64,000 nt of DNA from Aedes albopictus (Eukaryota; Arthropoda; Insecta; Diptera; Culicidae): contig NC_085136.1 of assembly GCF_035046485.1 (NCBI RefSeq), positions 158,026,754-158,090,753 on the forward strand, given 5' to 3'. Positions 35,901-45,888 of the stretch are shown here, in pieces (positions within the stretch are counted from its first letter, which is position 1; each line of letters starts with the position of its first letter). Below the pieces are notes generated by a model. That model ran no database searches and was not told where the DNA came from. It saw only the letters and a program-made list of their open reading frames with translations. The translations under genes and the position numbers were made by a program.

Positions 35901-38900
35901 AGTAAACATAGATCCGCGATAATGAATCCGTTTTATCCAAAGGAACAGTCGAAATGTGTACCCAAACGAGCATGACGTCAGGATTCCAGCAACAACAGTG
36001 GAACGCATGACGTCATATTCAACAGTCGCACTCTTGAAGAATACTATTCACACGCTTGAAACATTTCACTCAGTGATGTCCGCATATCTATGTTTATTCT
36101 ACTATATATATCCGGAACTATGAAAAAAGTAGAAGTGTTTGTAACTGAGCTTAAATCAATGGCTTGTCTAGAAATCCTAGTCGTAGATTGCGGGATCATT
36201 TGAACAGGGGGTATCAGTAGGTCGGTTCTAGATGCACGTTCTCCTCCATTTGAGTATGCCGATTAAATAATTACTAATACCAATGATAATACCTTCGTCA
36301 ACTTGGCAAAGTTATTAACAATCTATTGATTTACGCTTTGTTACGAGAAAGCTCGGTAAGAGTTAGTATCTTATGAATTATATGCAATATAAAAACTATA
36401 CATTAACGCAACCATAATTTCAGAAATGTAATAGACTACTGGCGCATAATAACGTTAGATGCAGAGCTGACCGGCATAATACTGGACAACTTCATTGGAG
36501 CTGTGACCACATCTTGCCTCTACGAGCAACAACACCAGGACAAACCACGTGATGATGCACAGAAAGCCGTCACGCTCATGCCATTTTCTATTGTTTGTGT
36601 CTTCTACGAAATTTTTAAATGTCAGGACATAAAATCGGAACTAAAAGCAAGATTCACGGAAATCTTTTGTATGCTTCTCTCGACGTTGGCCACTTACATT
36701 AATCTGCTTCCACCGTGTAATCATGTGATTCCCCAGGAGGGTACCAATGTTACCATTCCGAAAAGTGTCAAACGCGGAAAGTCTATCATCAAGGATGCGA
36801 GAATGAATCCGTGCCAGATCGCTTTGGACACTTTCAAAACCTTCCTGGACACTTTGGATATGCAGCAGATTTCAAACGTACTTTGCATATGCCCGGACTT
36901 GGCTTCTTGCACAGATCTGAATAGCTTCATAGAAATTCTAACGCCTTTAAGCGTTGCAACAGCTAGTGAGGTCGGTATAAATTCAACCACAATGAAGCAA
37001 ATTGTTACCACATTGAGTAAGTATGTCAGCAGTCCTTACGATACCCAAAGGATTGCATCCACCGGATTCTATTCGCATCTCGTCCCATTGAAACCCTGTG
37101 GCGAGATATCATCGGTCATCATGCTGCATCTGAATTCGTCACTCAACGATCCGAATCCACTGGTACGAGGACTTAGCATTAGAGGCATGGCCTATTTGTG
37201 CAATCTCACCGAGCACGATATCGACAAGTACTCCGAAATGTGCCTGACGGCGTTGCTCAAGGGAATCGATGACTACAACAAACACTGCTTCATCAACATC
37301 CCGCTGGAGAGCATGCGGGGGCTTTCGAAAATTCTCCAGAAGCTTCCACAGGACAAGTTCCAGATGTTCCAGGTTTCGCTGGCCATCCGGATAAAACCGT
37401 TTTTCGAGAATGCTTCAACGGAGTTGCGGGAATCGGCCATACTGTTGTTCGGGGATCTTTGTCATCAGAAAGCCACCCTAGCTCAGCAACAGCAGATCAA
37501 TGGATCTGCCGATTCCGATGAAACGCTAGTTTCGGAATCTTTGAGGGAACAACTAAAGGGTAATTTGTGTTCATTGCTGTTGCATTTGAGCGAAGAGAAC
37601 AACCTTATCGCAAGGGTGAGTTTATTTACGCTTAGAGATAATTTTGAATTGTAGCAATACAATACGGGTCTGGTACGTTTGGCATAAGGCCGTTTGGCAT
37701 AATGCCATTTGGCATAAGGACGTTTGGCATAAAGGACACTTGGCATAAAGGACATTTGGCATAAAGGACGTTTGGCATAATGGACATTTGGCATAAAGTA
37801 CGTTTGGCATAAAATGATTTCAGTAAAAAGTGACATACATACTTAACGTAAAAGAAGGATAAGTATACAAAAAAGGATAATACATTATAATGCCATAACT
37901 TTTATGGATATAATATGCAGACAAGGATGATTTGCTAGAAAGAACCATTACCGGAATCTAAATTGCTTGTATCGATGAAGAACAGCCTATATACAAAAGA
38001 AGGAACATTCCCCTTCCGAAAAAAAAAACAAATTCATGGAAGCAAAAGGTTATTTCGAAAATATGAGATCCAATATAATGCACCAACAACAAGTTTGCCT
38101 TCTTTCCCTTGAAGGCTGTTCTTTAATTTTTCTCCAGAGGGAAAATATATTTCACATATTCTTTATGCCAAACGTCCTTTATGCCAAACGTCCCTTATGC
38201 CAAACGTCCTTTATGCCAAACGTCCTTTATGCCAAATGTCCTTTATGCCAAACGTCCTTATGCCAAATGTCCTTATGCCAAACGGCCTTATGCCAAACGT
38301 ACCAGACCCATACAATACATTTATTTTCAGGCTTGTAAAATAACCCTGAAAAATGTGTGTGCGCTACTGGAGACAACCAAGATGAACCAGTTGGCACAAA
38401 ACCACCTGTTGGAACATGGGCAGTTGCAATACGGGAATTTCATAAGAGACTTCGTAAAACATATTGTAAGTAATAACTCGTTTGTAGTTCTGTTTTAGTA
38501 CCTTCCACCTTGATACTTAAATGGCTAAGATAAGTCAAAGGTTTTTCATAGCTCATTATATATGATCCTGATGATGATTTGATGATTTGGTTCTACCATC
38601 TATTGTAGCAAGGCAGCTGCCTATAGCACTGGAATAATCTAAAAAGCGATTTGATCAAGATTGTGCTGTTGTTAGTGATCAATCATTCTCCTGTATGAAG
38701 GGCCAAAAAGGGTTGTGCGGACCCGCAAGCAGAGACACTTGCGCGAAACCCGCGTCAGGGAAAAAGAATCTCCTTCCAAAAGAAAGTTCTCCCGAACAGC
38801 TGCAAAATCAAGCCCTCGATTGAATAATCGGGGAATATTCATTCCCAATAGATGGGGTCGAAGAGCCCGCCCTCAGTCCACGAATTGTTAACAACAAGGA

Positions 38901-41579
38901 GGAGGCAGTCCCTGGCTCCTGTCCAATTCGTTTCAATCGGGTGCCCTGATGGTCCCTCCCTTTCCCAATATATTATATGTTGTTTATATGTGAGCTCGTT
39001 TATTATATGATACAACATTCTTATCTTTTTGTTATCTGAAAACTAAAATGTTATATGGTTATATTTGGTAAGCATTTATTCATAAATGAAATTTACCTGA
39101 ATCCTCCTGAAATGAAATGTGAATTAGCAGTAAAATTTTAAATATAACACTTACAGAAAAAAGTACAACAAACTTAGATCTTAGAATGTACATAACTGCC
39201 TGATTATTTTAGACAGGAAAATATGTATAGCAAGATCTACATTTGGTGTGGTAGATCTTACACCGTAACGCATTCTATAAGTCATAAATGATCAAAATTG
39301 CATTCGGTTCATTTAATCCGGAGATATAACAGCTTAAAGTTGGCTATCTGATAATTATACCTTTTTTAAGAATTTTTATAACTTCATGGAGAATAGCCCG
39401 ATCTTTTCAAAATTTCACTGATACACAACAGTGAAAATTTGAGAATATTTGATGCACTTTTTGAAAAGCTACAGCTAGTTAAACATTTTTTGAAAAGTAA
39501 GAAGTAAAAGTATGCGAAGAAGAGCAATCAGTTTGAAAGTGAGGTACGGGTGAATATACGGATTGTGGGTCGTCCGAAATCCAGGATTCCACAGGATCTA
39601 GTAGTAAAAAATAATTTTATGCTCAGTTAGATCGCAACAGGCTGAATAACGCACTCTGACCAACACACCCGACTGACCAAAACTGATGCTGCTTGCAACC
39701 CTATGTCTTCTCCGATCGTGTGTACTGCCGTGTGCAGCATAGTTGTCCATTTTCTATATTGAAAACACAGACAAACGATCGTAACACTGTCGGAATTTCC
39801 ATCGACCACGCTTTAAAAGATCACTTTAAATCTTCGTTGCTTTCAAAATCAGAGGCGGGCGCATCGTTTTCCTATCTGTTCCCTTACTAAGCATATACGA
39901 ACCCATTTTCATCCTACTCCAAGGAATGAAGGACTGTTTGTGTTGTAAAAAACGAATGATAAAACTTCTGTATATTTGCATAACTTTTGCATACACGCTA
40001 AAACCGCTCAGCGCTAAAGTGCATAATTTCCAGACTACACCAAAAATGTGGAACACTTACACATTCAGGCCCGGATTCAAGGGGGGGCAATGGGGGCAAG
40101 TGCCCCGGGCCCCCCGATTGAGAGAACCCCCAAGAATCCCGAAGCACCATATATATTTTGTTCAACGAATTTATATAAAATACAGTTGTCCTAGTGTAGT
40201 TGTAATTGGGTTACCAAAAGTTTCGAGATTATTTCATAATCTGAAATTTGACTTGAAAATAAATCGAAATCCTAAATTTCATGATTTTCGGTGCACTGGA
40301 ACTATTTTTAGAATGGATTTACAATTTTTGTGGGATACTTTCTTCAATATGAGCTGCCATTCTAAAACCATAAAACTGTCTTGTCAATTTATTGATGCAA
40401 AACAATTGAAATTTAATAAAAATAGAACAACTAAACGATTCAATTGTTTCTCCAGAGAGGTATACAATATTCATCATTTGGACAAAAAGAAGTTTCTTGT
40501 ATATTTTGGTGTACACGAGTTTCTCTAAAACCTTTTGAAAGTTTTTATTGAGTTCTGTAGAAAAGTTAAAAACGTTTAACACCTAAACCTATTAATACCC
40601 ATCTGGCTCTGTTTGTTGAGGACATATGTTTTTATGGGAAAGATATGATAATTATTAAAAGAGATATTTAGGAAATTCGGATCAATTTTGGAAACCTAGC
40701 TTCCTAAAACATCTTGGAGCAGTCGTTTTCGAGAATTAATTGCTACAGTTGCCCCCTAAAGACCTCACTTTTTTCAGTCTAAGTCTTGAAGTACTCGTAA
40801 AATATTGCTATCACAAAAAAACAGTGAAAATTTAAAAAAATAAAGAATTACACAACATTGACAAAAGAATTAATATAAGGTTTACATCTTTAAAATCTTG
40901 CTTTTGGGGGCCTACTCGAAAAAGTTTGCCCCGGGCCCCCCAAAGCCTAAATCCGGCACTGACATTCATCAGATCAGCTCTTGCGTCCGCAAAATCGTGA
41001 AATTCGCAAACAAAAAAAAACTGTACGGCAATCTAGCTAGGTTTACTAGTGACTTTGGTAAATGAAAAAGAGTAGGTCTTACACAATTTACTGCCCCACT
41101 CGCATAACAGTCCCATCTTTGCTGAGTTTCCTATTCATATGGGACTGTTATGCGAGTGGGACAGTTTAGGTGCTGAGTGGTTTTAGCGTGTATCGTTTAG
41201 ATCCCCTATTTTACTTAATCATTCAAAATAAGTGTACATATCTTCAATTTACAGGGCGAAGAGCTACCAGATTCTGTGAACGATTTTATTGATGCCTGTC
41301 TTCCGTTCTTGCGAAGTCAGTGGCCGGAAATACGGGGCAATGCTACAATATTGATAGGTAAGGCAATTAGTAATTGACAATTGGCAAAGAATCTCGTTGA
41401 AAGATGATAAAAAATTACCCTATCTGCTATTATTTCCAGGTTTACTGCACACCCAACACAAGTCGGCATATCCGATGGACTCCGTGGGGCACAAAATTTC
41501 CCTCCTACTAAAAGACGAAGATGCCGGGGTCAAGACGAAAGCCGCCGAAGGGCTGGGTTACATCTATGGCGAATGTTAA
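29963..41579 (+). CDS. MROH1: Maestro heat-like repeat protein 1 (MROH1/HEATR7A)
   Basis: Very large alpha-helical HEAT-repeat protein; its function is poorly defined. Nine exons by GT-AG joins: 29963-30026, 30409-30586, 31938-33215, 33704-35642, 35702-35826, 36424-37615, 38331-38465, 41255-41357, 41440-41579. They sum to 5154 nt (1717 aa plus TAA), close to the ~1640 aa of vertebrate MROH1, and every junction keeps frame. Family landmarks: VNSLLDTLGEKDEQLRSTTE and ARRHDEIVEVFCEYRKKHPK-like text near the N terminus, HFMILYSMGSLATANIMESI, and a C-terminal HEAT block ending in AAEGLGYIYGEC. The start at 29963 is chosen because the in-frame stretch upstream of it has no ATG. Introns carry a CATAGATC MITE (intron 5), a Foldback-like element (intron 6) and several repeats in the 2.8-kb intron 7. 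Convergent with AAAS. Confidence 0.93.
31000..31690. repeat. Decayed repeat in MROH1 intron 2
   Basis: Two related segments, about 31012-31130 and 31500-31640, share CGATTGCC, GCCATC.TCGCCTTG, AAGTC(AA)TGT(T)TG and the GAGGCTG...C(A/G)AGCC pattern, so an old tandem or dispersed repeat is present. The region resembles retroelement debris, but no catalytic motif is readable. Confidence 0.4.
31690..31805 (+). repeat. Decayed pogo-like MITE, right part
   Basis: Diverged match to the right third of the 289-bp pogo-like MITE (AAGTGAAACATAAACATGTT, then GCAGTTATTGAACGTCCACTG) followed by TA at 31806. The left part is missing. Confidence 0.65.
35901..36103. mobile_element. Complete MITE of the CATAGATC family in MROH1 intron 5
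   Basis: Inverted ends AGTAAACATAGATC and ..TATCTATGTTTATTCT enclose about 200 bp containing two GCATGACGTCA words. Partial relatives at 13306-13475 and at 5850-5887. TSD not certain. Lies wholly within the intron 35827-36423. Confidence 0.7.
37666..38309. mobile_element. Foldback/MULE-like element in MROH1 intron 6
   Basis: 644 bp, starting GGGTCTGGTACG and ending in its complement CGTACCAGACCC, flanked by the perfect 9-bp duplication ATACAATAC (37657-37665 and 38310-38318). Each terminal repeat is an array of about nine 15- to 17-bp units of the type ACGTTTGGCATAAGG (left, about 37673-37815) and its complement (right, about 38163-38300). A 9-bp TSD with terminal arrays of short repeats is the architecture of Drosophila Foldback elements and of Mutator-like elements. 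The centre (about 350 bp) has no transposase. The insertion keeps both splice sites of the 715-bp intron. Confidence 0.85.
38700..38960. repeat. GC-rich retroelement-like fragment in MROH1 intron 7
   Basis: A 260-bp block of higher GC than its surroundings (GGACCCGCAAGCAGAGACAC.., GGGTGCCCTGATGGTCCC..). No second copy in the window and no readable domain. A transferred untranslated end of a retroelement is only a guess. Confidence 0.3.
39765..39870 (+). repeat. Truncated MITE of the CACAGACAAAC family
   Basis: Begins CACAGACAAACGATCGTAAC and follows the complete copy at 44008-44254 (ATTTCCATCG.CCACG, AGGCG.GCGCATCGTTTT) for about 105 bp before similarity stops. In MROH1 intron 7. Confidence 0.7.
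40066..40961. mobile_element. hAT-like non-autonomous element in MROH1 intron 7
   Basis: Imperfect inverted ends: CAGGCCCGGATT.. at the left and ..AATCCGGCACTG at the right, with second blocks GCCCCGGGCCCCCC at both ends. ACATTCA occurs at both borders (40061-40067, 40962-40968), compatible with a 7- to 8-bp duplication overlapping the terminus. The ~0.8-kb centre is AT-rich and has no transposase frame. Confidence 0.6.
41091..41165. mobile_element. Micro-MITE hairpin, copy 1
   Basis: About 75 bp: CTGCCCCACTCGCATAACAG, TCCCAT, a TTTGCTGAGTTTCCTATTC loop, then ATGGGACTGTTATGCGAGTG and GGACAG. Arms of about 27 bp. Two relatives at 59263-59338 and 63174-63249. 90 bp upstream of the MROH1 exon 8 acceptor. 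Confidence 0.75.
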
Positions 41580-41794
41580 GAAAAAAATGTCGACGTTTGA
41601 AACGTCGTCTGATTAGTTAGGCTATGGACCAGCTTTGTATTTTTATTGTTGTATTTATTCAAATCACCAACCCATAAGGTAGAAAAGTGCTTAATCAAAT
41701 CGCTATGCTTAAGAAAACAAGTCAGCTTATTCGGAGAGCTCGTGATACTGTTCTAGACATGTACTGGTCAATATTTTATACGGATAATGAACCA

Positions 41795-41800
41795 TTTATT
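41795..41800 (-). terminator. Candidate poly(A) signal of AAAS
   Basis: AATAAA on the - strand 39 bp beyond the AAAS stop codon (41839-41841), in the ~260-bp space between the convergent MROH1 and AAAS stops. Confidence 0.5.
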
Positions 41801-41838
41801 GAACAAAACAAACGAAGAGTTAATCAGAAAGAAAGTCA

Positions 41839-42438
41839 CTAAACAAATGGAAAGTATTGTATCCTGCCACTGGACCAGCCGATAGTTAGTACGGTTTTCA
41901 TCTTATCGCTAGATCGGCGTCCGAGGTTCTCCTGAAAGCTTATGCATGATGCGTTTTCGATTCCAATTCCGGTAATGAAGCACGATGGAGTAATGCTCAA
42001 CTGGCTGCGATTGACCACCGTGTTGAAAATGGCGATCGACGGTGTCTCCTTGAAAGTGATGGCGAGATACTGATTCTGCGGGCACCAGGCCAGTGCTTGT
42101 GGATGCCCTCCGACCTCGGTTTGGCCAATGGGTATCTTCGAGAGGTCAGCAATGGGCAAAGCCGATTTGGGCGTGAATGTTGAGGTGAACACTTCGTCCT
42201 CGACGAATCCCAAATTGTACAGGAAGCAGTCCTCCGTCGTCACGAACAACAGATGGGATCCGCTTTTGGACCACACCACTGATTGAATTGTTCCGTGGTT
42301 GACGGTCCAGCGGTCCGGAGTCCATTTGTCAGTTTGCCACACCCGAAACACATTGGAAACTGTCGTGGAACACAATCGAGATCCCGTCGGAGACCAAGAC
42401 AGTAAGGCACACGGTGGGCCTACACGGCGGAGTGGCAC
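41839..42438 (-). CDS. AAAS: Aladin nucleoporin (AAAS), last exon
   Basis: C-terminal 199 residues of the WD-repeat nuclear pore protein aladin (in humans the triple-A syndrome protein, anchored by NDC1). The exon opens after a 3' splice site (TTCCTCAG at 42439-42446) in the sequence VPLRRVGPPCALLSWSPTGS, which aligns with the VPLPW...LLWSPDGSK stretch of vertebrate aladin. FRVWQTDKWTPDRW and GWSSGRIQYFPFV near the end also match in order. Vertebrate aladin is ~546 aa, so about 300 N-terminal residues are missing. I find no further aladin exon between 42.5 and 55.9 kb, so the rest is probably in the 42710-43209 gap or lost by misassembly. Confidence 0.85.
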   Translation of the reverse strand: MPLRRVGPPCALLSWSPTGSRLCSTTVSNVFRVWQTDKWTPDRWTVNHGTIQSVVWSKSGSHLLFVTTEDCFLYNLGFVEDEVFTSTFTPKSALPIADLSKIPIGQTEVGGHPQALAWCPQNQYLAITFKETPSIAIFNTVVNRSQLSITPSCFITGIGIENASCISFQENLGRRSSDKMKTVLTIGWSSGRIQYFPFV

Positions 42439-42709
42439 CTGAGGAATCGAAACACGGTAAGTAAGTTCTATATATTTATATTTAATTCACTATGTACAAT
42501 AAAAATGTATCAAGAATCTGTTTAGAAGTTCGACAAAATCTCATCAGGATTGAACCATAAACCAGCCCTCAGGGGTCAAACACGGTACGAATCAACAACA
42601 GCAATAGAAGGCAGAAATAAGAGAGTATACTAAATGAAGCGCATAATAGCATGGATCTAAACGATATGCGGAGGTTTTATGCATATGTCAATGACGAATT
42701 GCATAAAAT

Positions 42710-43209
42710 NNNNNNNNNNNNNNNNNNNNNNNNNNNNNNNNNNNNNNNNNNNNNNNNNNNNNNNNNNNNNNNNNNNNNNNNNNNNNNNNNNNNNNNNNNN
42801 NNNNNNNNNNNNNNNNNNNNNNNNNNNNNNNNNNNNNNNNNNNNNNNNNNNNNNNNNNNNNNNNNNNNNNNNNNNNNNNNNNNNNNNNNNNNNNNNNNNN
42901 NNNNNNNNNNNNNNNNNNNNNNNNNNNNNNNNNNNNNNNNNNNNNNNNNNNNNNNNNNNNNNNNNNNNNNNNNNNNNNNNNNNNNNNNNNNNNNNNNNNN
43001 NNNNNNNNNNNNNNNNNNNNNNNNNNNNNNNNNNNNNNNNNNNNNNNNNNNNNNNNNNNNNNNNNNNNNNNNNNNNNNNNNNNNNNNNNNNNNNNNNNNN
43101 NNNNNNNNNNNNNNNNNNNNNNNNNNNNNNNNNNNNNNNNNNNNNNNNNNNNNNNNNNNNNNNNNNNNNNNNNNNNNNNNNNNNNNNNNNNNNNNNNNNN
43201 NNNNNNNNN
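42710..43209. other. Assembly gap of 500 N
   Basis: Exactly 500 N; probably an unsized gap. It lies about 270 bp upstream of the aladin exon, where the missing aladin exons would be expected. Confidence 0.9.
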
Positions 43210-43315
43210 CGGTGTGCAGGAGAACAGTGTGTCGCGGTGAAAGATAAACCACGAGCTCGCTGCACTCTACGGCAAACCTAGCATCCAGAAGGTGACAAAA
43301 GTCGGAAGGCTACGA

Positions 43316-43574
43316 CACAGACAGACGTAACACCTTGAACGATTTTTATAGAAATCCATCGCCCAATTCACACTACCATCACCTGGTGGAAAAGTTGCAC
43401 GAATCACTGTGTTGTGCAATATCGTCAACAGAAGGCGCTAGTGTGAAACGTCAAACGCATAGAAAAACGATGCGCGCGCCTCTGGTTGTGAAAGCCACAA
43501 CTATGAAAATTTAAAATGATCGTTAAAAGCGTGGTCGATGGAAATTTCGCAAGTGTTACGTCTGTTTGTCTGTG
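43316..43574. mobile_element. CACAGACAAAC-family MITE, copy A (7-bp TSD)
   Basis: 259 bp, ends CACAGACAGACGTAACACC and ..GTGTTACGTCTGTTTGTCTG/TG, flanked by GCTACGA at 43309-43315 and 43575-43581. Nearly identical in its interior to copy C at 57767-58029. No coding region. Confidence 0.9.
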
Positions 43575-43581
43575 GCTACGA

Positions 43582-44007
43582 TGAGCAGAGCATTGTAAGC
43601 AGGGTTGCAAAACTGCATCTAATTAATTCATTTGAACAGTAACCAACAAATCCTTTTAGTAATTTTTCCTTTTAAGCCATGTTTAAAACGATTTCATTCT
43701 ATCAGAGCACCTATAGTTCGTGCAGTTGAAAATCGGAATTTTTGACACGCGAAAATCGATTTTTCTCCTAAACCGTGTGTCGGACCTCGGACGTACGTCG
43801 GGCACAGTGCGCTGGATAGAGCGCCAGGTCCGCTGTTCAGCGCACTACGTCCGACGTTAGGTTTCACGAATGGATTTTGAGAAAATTCGATGGTCGGGTG
43901 TGGGGAAACTTCGGGTTTCAACCGCGACGACAATATCAAATGAGAAGCGACCCGGATATAAATTGACCATTCATGGTAGAGCATGGTAAATATTATTAAC
44001 AACATAT
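43582..44007. other. Unassigned stretch between two MITE copies
   Basis: A local inverted word pair (CGGACCTCGGACGTACGTCG near 43792 and GCGCACTACGTCCGACG near 43842) is visible. The 116-codon - strand frame (43694-44044) partly overlaps copy B and has no recognisable domain. Confidence 0.4.
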
Positions 44008-44254
44008 CACAGACAAACAGTCGTAACACTGACAAAATTTCCATCGCCCACGGTTTTAACGATCATTTTAAATCTCCGCAGTTGTTACTTTCACAACCAG
44101 AGGCGCGCGCATCGTTTTTGTTCGCGTTTGACGTTTCACGCTAGCGCCTGCAGTTGACGATGCTTCGCCCAATATCGTTACCAGCTGGTGCTAGTGTAAA
44201 TGAGCGATGAATTAATAAGGAATTTGTTCTAAGTGTTACGTCTGTTTGTCTGTG
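44008..44254. mobile_element. CACAGACAAAC-family MITE, copy B (7-bp TSD)
   Basis: 247 bp with the same ends, inverted in its interior relative to copies A and C (GGCGCGCGCATCGTTTTT reads in the opposite sense). Flanked by AACATAT at 44001-44007 and 44255-44261. Confidence 0.9.
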
Positions 44255-44595
44255 AACATATGATAAGTTTCATTGTTCACAATAAAACACCCTTACGGGC
44301 GTGGCGCACACTTGAAAGTTTAAACGCGATTATCTCGGAATTATCTTTTTCCAAAAACGTCGATGCGGTGACTACGATTGCGGAAACAGTACTCAATCGA
44401 TTTCAACCATTTTTTTAGTGTTCGCTATTATTGTGTCGTGTCCTTGAACGATCAACATTTTCCAAAAAAAAACATATTAAACCACCTAGTGGTGATAGTG
44501 CCTTTCTCGTAGAATATGTACCCAAGATTTTTTCGTGGACGTAAGCCGAAGTGATCCTGAATCCTAAAAATACTCTAGAACGGAACAAATTTTAT

Positions 44596-44780
44596 CAGTG
44601 TTGCGAAACGAGCGAGTACTCACACAATTAGTCAAACTCACGAGTGAGTATGAGCAGTACACCTTAAACTCACCGTGAGTATTACTCACATTTGAGTAAG
44701 CGCTGTACAACTCACACTCACTCGTGAGTATTGACGTGCACATACTCACTCACGAGTATGCTTTACTCATATTCATACGG
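44596..44780 (+). repeat. ACTCACTCGTGAGTA-rich element, copy 1
   Basis: Starts CAGTGTTGCGAAACGAGCGA and continues as a series of overlapping palindromic words built on ACTCAC/GTGAGT. The same start occurs in inverse at the right end of copy 2 (52678-52690). The far end is not delimited. Confidence 0.6.
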
Positions 44781-45663
44781 AAATCTAAAATTTATCTAAA
44801 GGCTTGGAATCCTTTCAAACATTAAAATGGTATGTTTTATTGGAACGAATGTATTGAATCAGTAGACAAGGTTGCTTGTCAATAATTCTAGTGTTATTTT
44901 ATTTATTCTAGTGAATTGTAACTTACTGCTAGTTCTAAGCGCTTGTTCTAGGCGGTCCTGAAGAGGTCCCTTTTGAGCCCAACGTGAGGGCTTGTAGACA
45001 GAGATCATTCCCCTGGAATGGCTGTCATCCACATAACTGGCGTGAAGCCAAAAATTTGGTGCAGGACGTGGTGCTGATGTGAATGGGCGGTTGCATTAAG
45101 CTGAAAACCAGGATTTTTTTTCTGTTAGTGCAGGCGTGACATTCACATATAATTGAGTTCAGCATTGTTTTAAATGGACGAAATGTATTTTCATGCTTGT
45201 GCGTCTTGTAAATTTAACAAAAAACACTAAACGCATTGAACAAATGTGTAAACGATCGTTTCTCAAATGCACGATAATTTGTACGACGAAGTTCGCTTCC
45301 GCACGTAGCAGATTGAAAGGCAGGCAGGCAGGCTGAAATTTCGTAAACGAGCCCGTGACACCCCACCAAAGGCGGCGGCTTCAAGAACTAACGCTTTCTT
45401 CAGGGGGTTGGCAGAGATAGCAATTAAGAAAAAGTAATTTTACGGAATCGTGTGGTATGCTCGATTGGTAGCCGATTTGACAGTTCGATAGCAGCAGAAT
45501 AGTATTTAATGACCTGCTGAAAAGGCGCATATAGTGCTGAATTAATGCCATTTTAGCTGCTTATTGATTACCTGAGTGTGATTTCTGGCCATGTTACTGG
45601 TAGTAATTTGCTCGGCAGTTTTTTTTTCTTTTTAGGTCCGAAGCTCATATAATTAGGGTGGTC
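44781..45663. other. Unassigned AT-rich stretch
   Basis: A short AGGC run (about 45321-45333) and a GC-richer patch around 45340-45410 are the only features. No gene seen. Confidence 0.4.
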
Positions 45664-45888
45664 TGATGTGATATGGTATACTTAGAACGCCGCGATTTAC
45701 ATTAACATAGAAAAGAAACGTCTTTATTGTTCTAGATCGGAATATCAACTGAATAAAAATGACATAGAGATAAGATACTACACATAACACTGGGTAGCTG
45801 TCAAAAATATACATAGGCTAGGTAGGCTAGGTTTTAGATGGGGGCATATGGTAGATTAGCTATAGGTTTACATTCTCAACACGCCCGC

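Noticed and set aside
37622..38498. Repetitive peptides (YAKRPLCQTSFMPNVL-type) as a possible repeat protein
   Set aside because: They are the translation of the 15-bp TIR units of the Foldback-like element and appear in several frames on both strands.
39926..40528. 200-codon frame in MROH1 intron 7
   Set aside because: It runs across the boundary of the hAT-like element and is Phe/Lys/Asn-rich from AT-rich DNA, with no domain.
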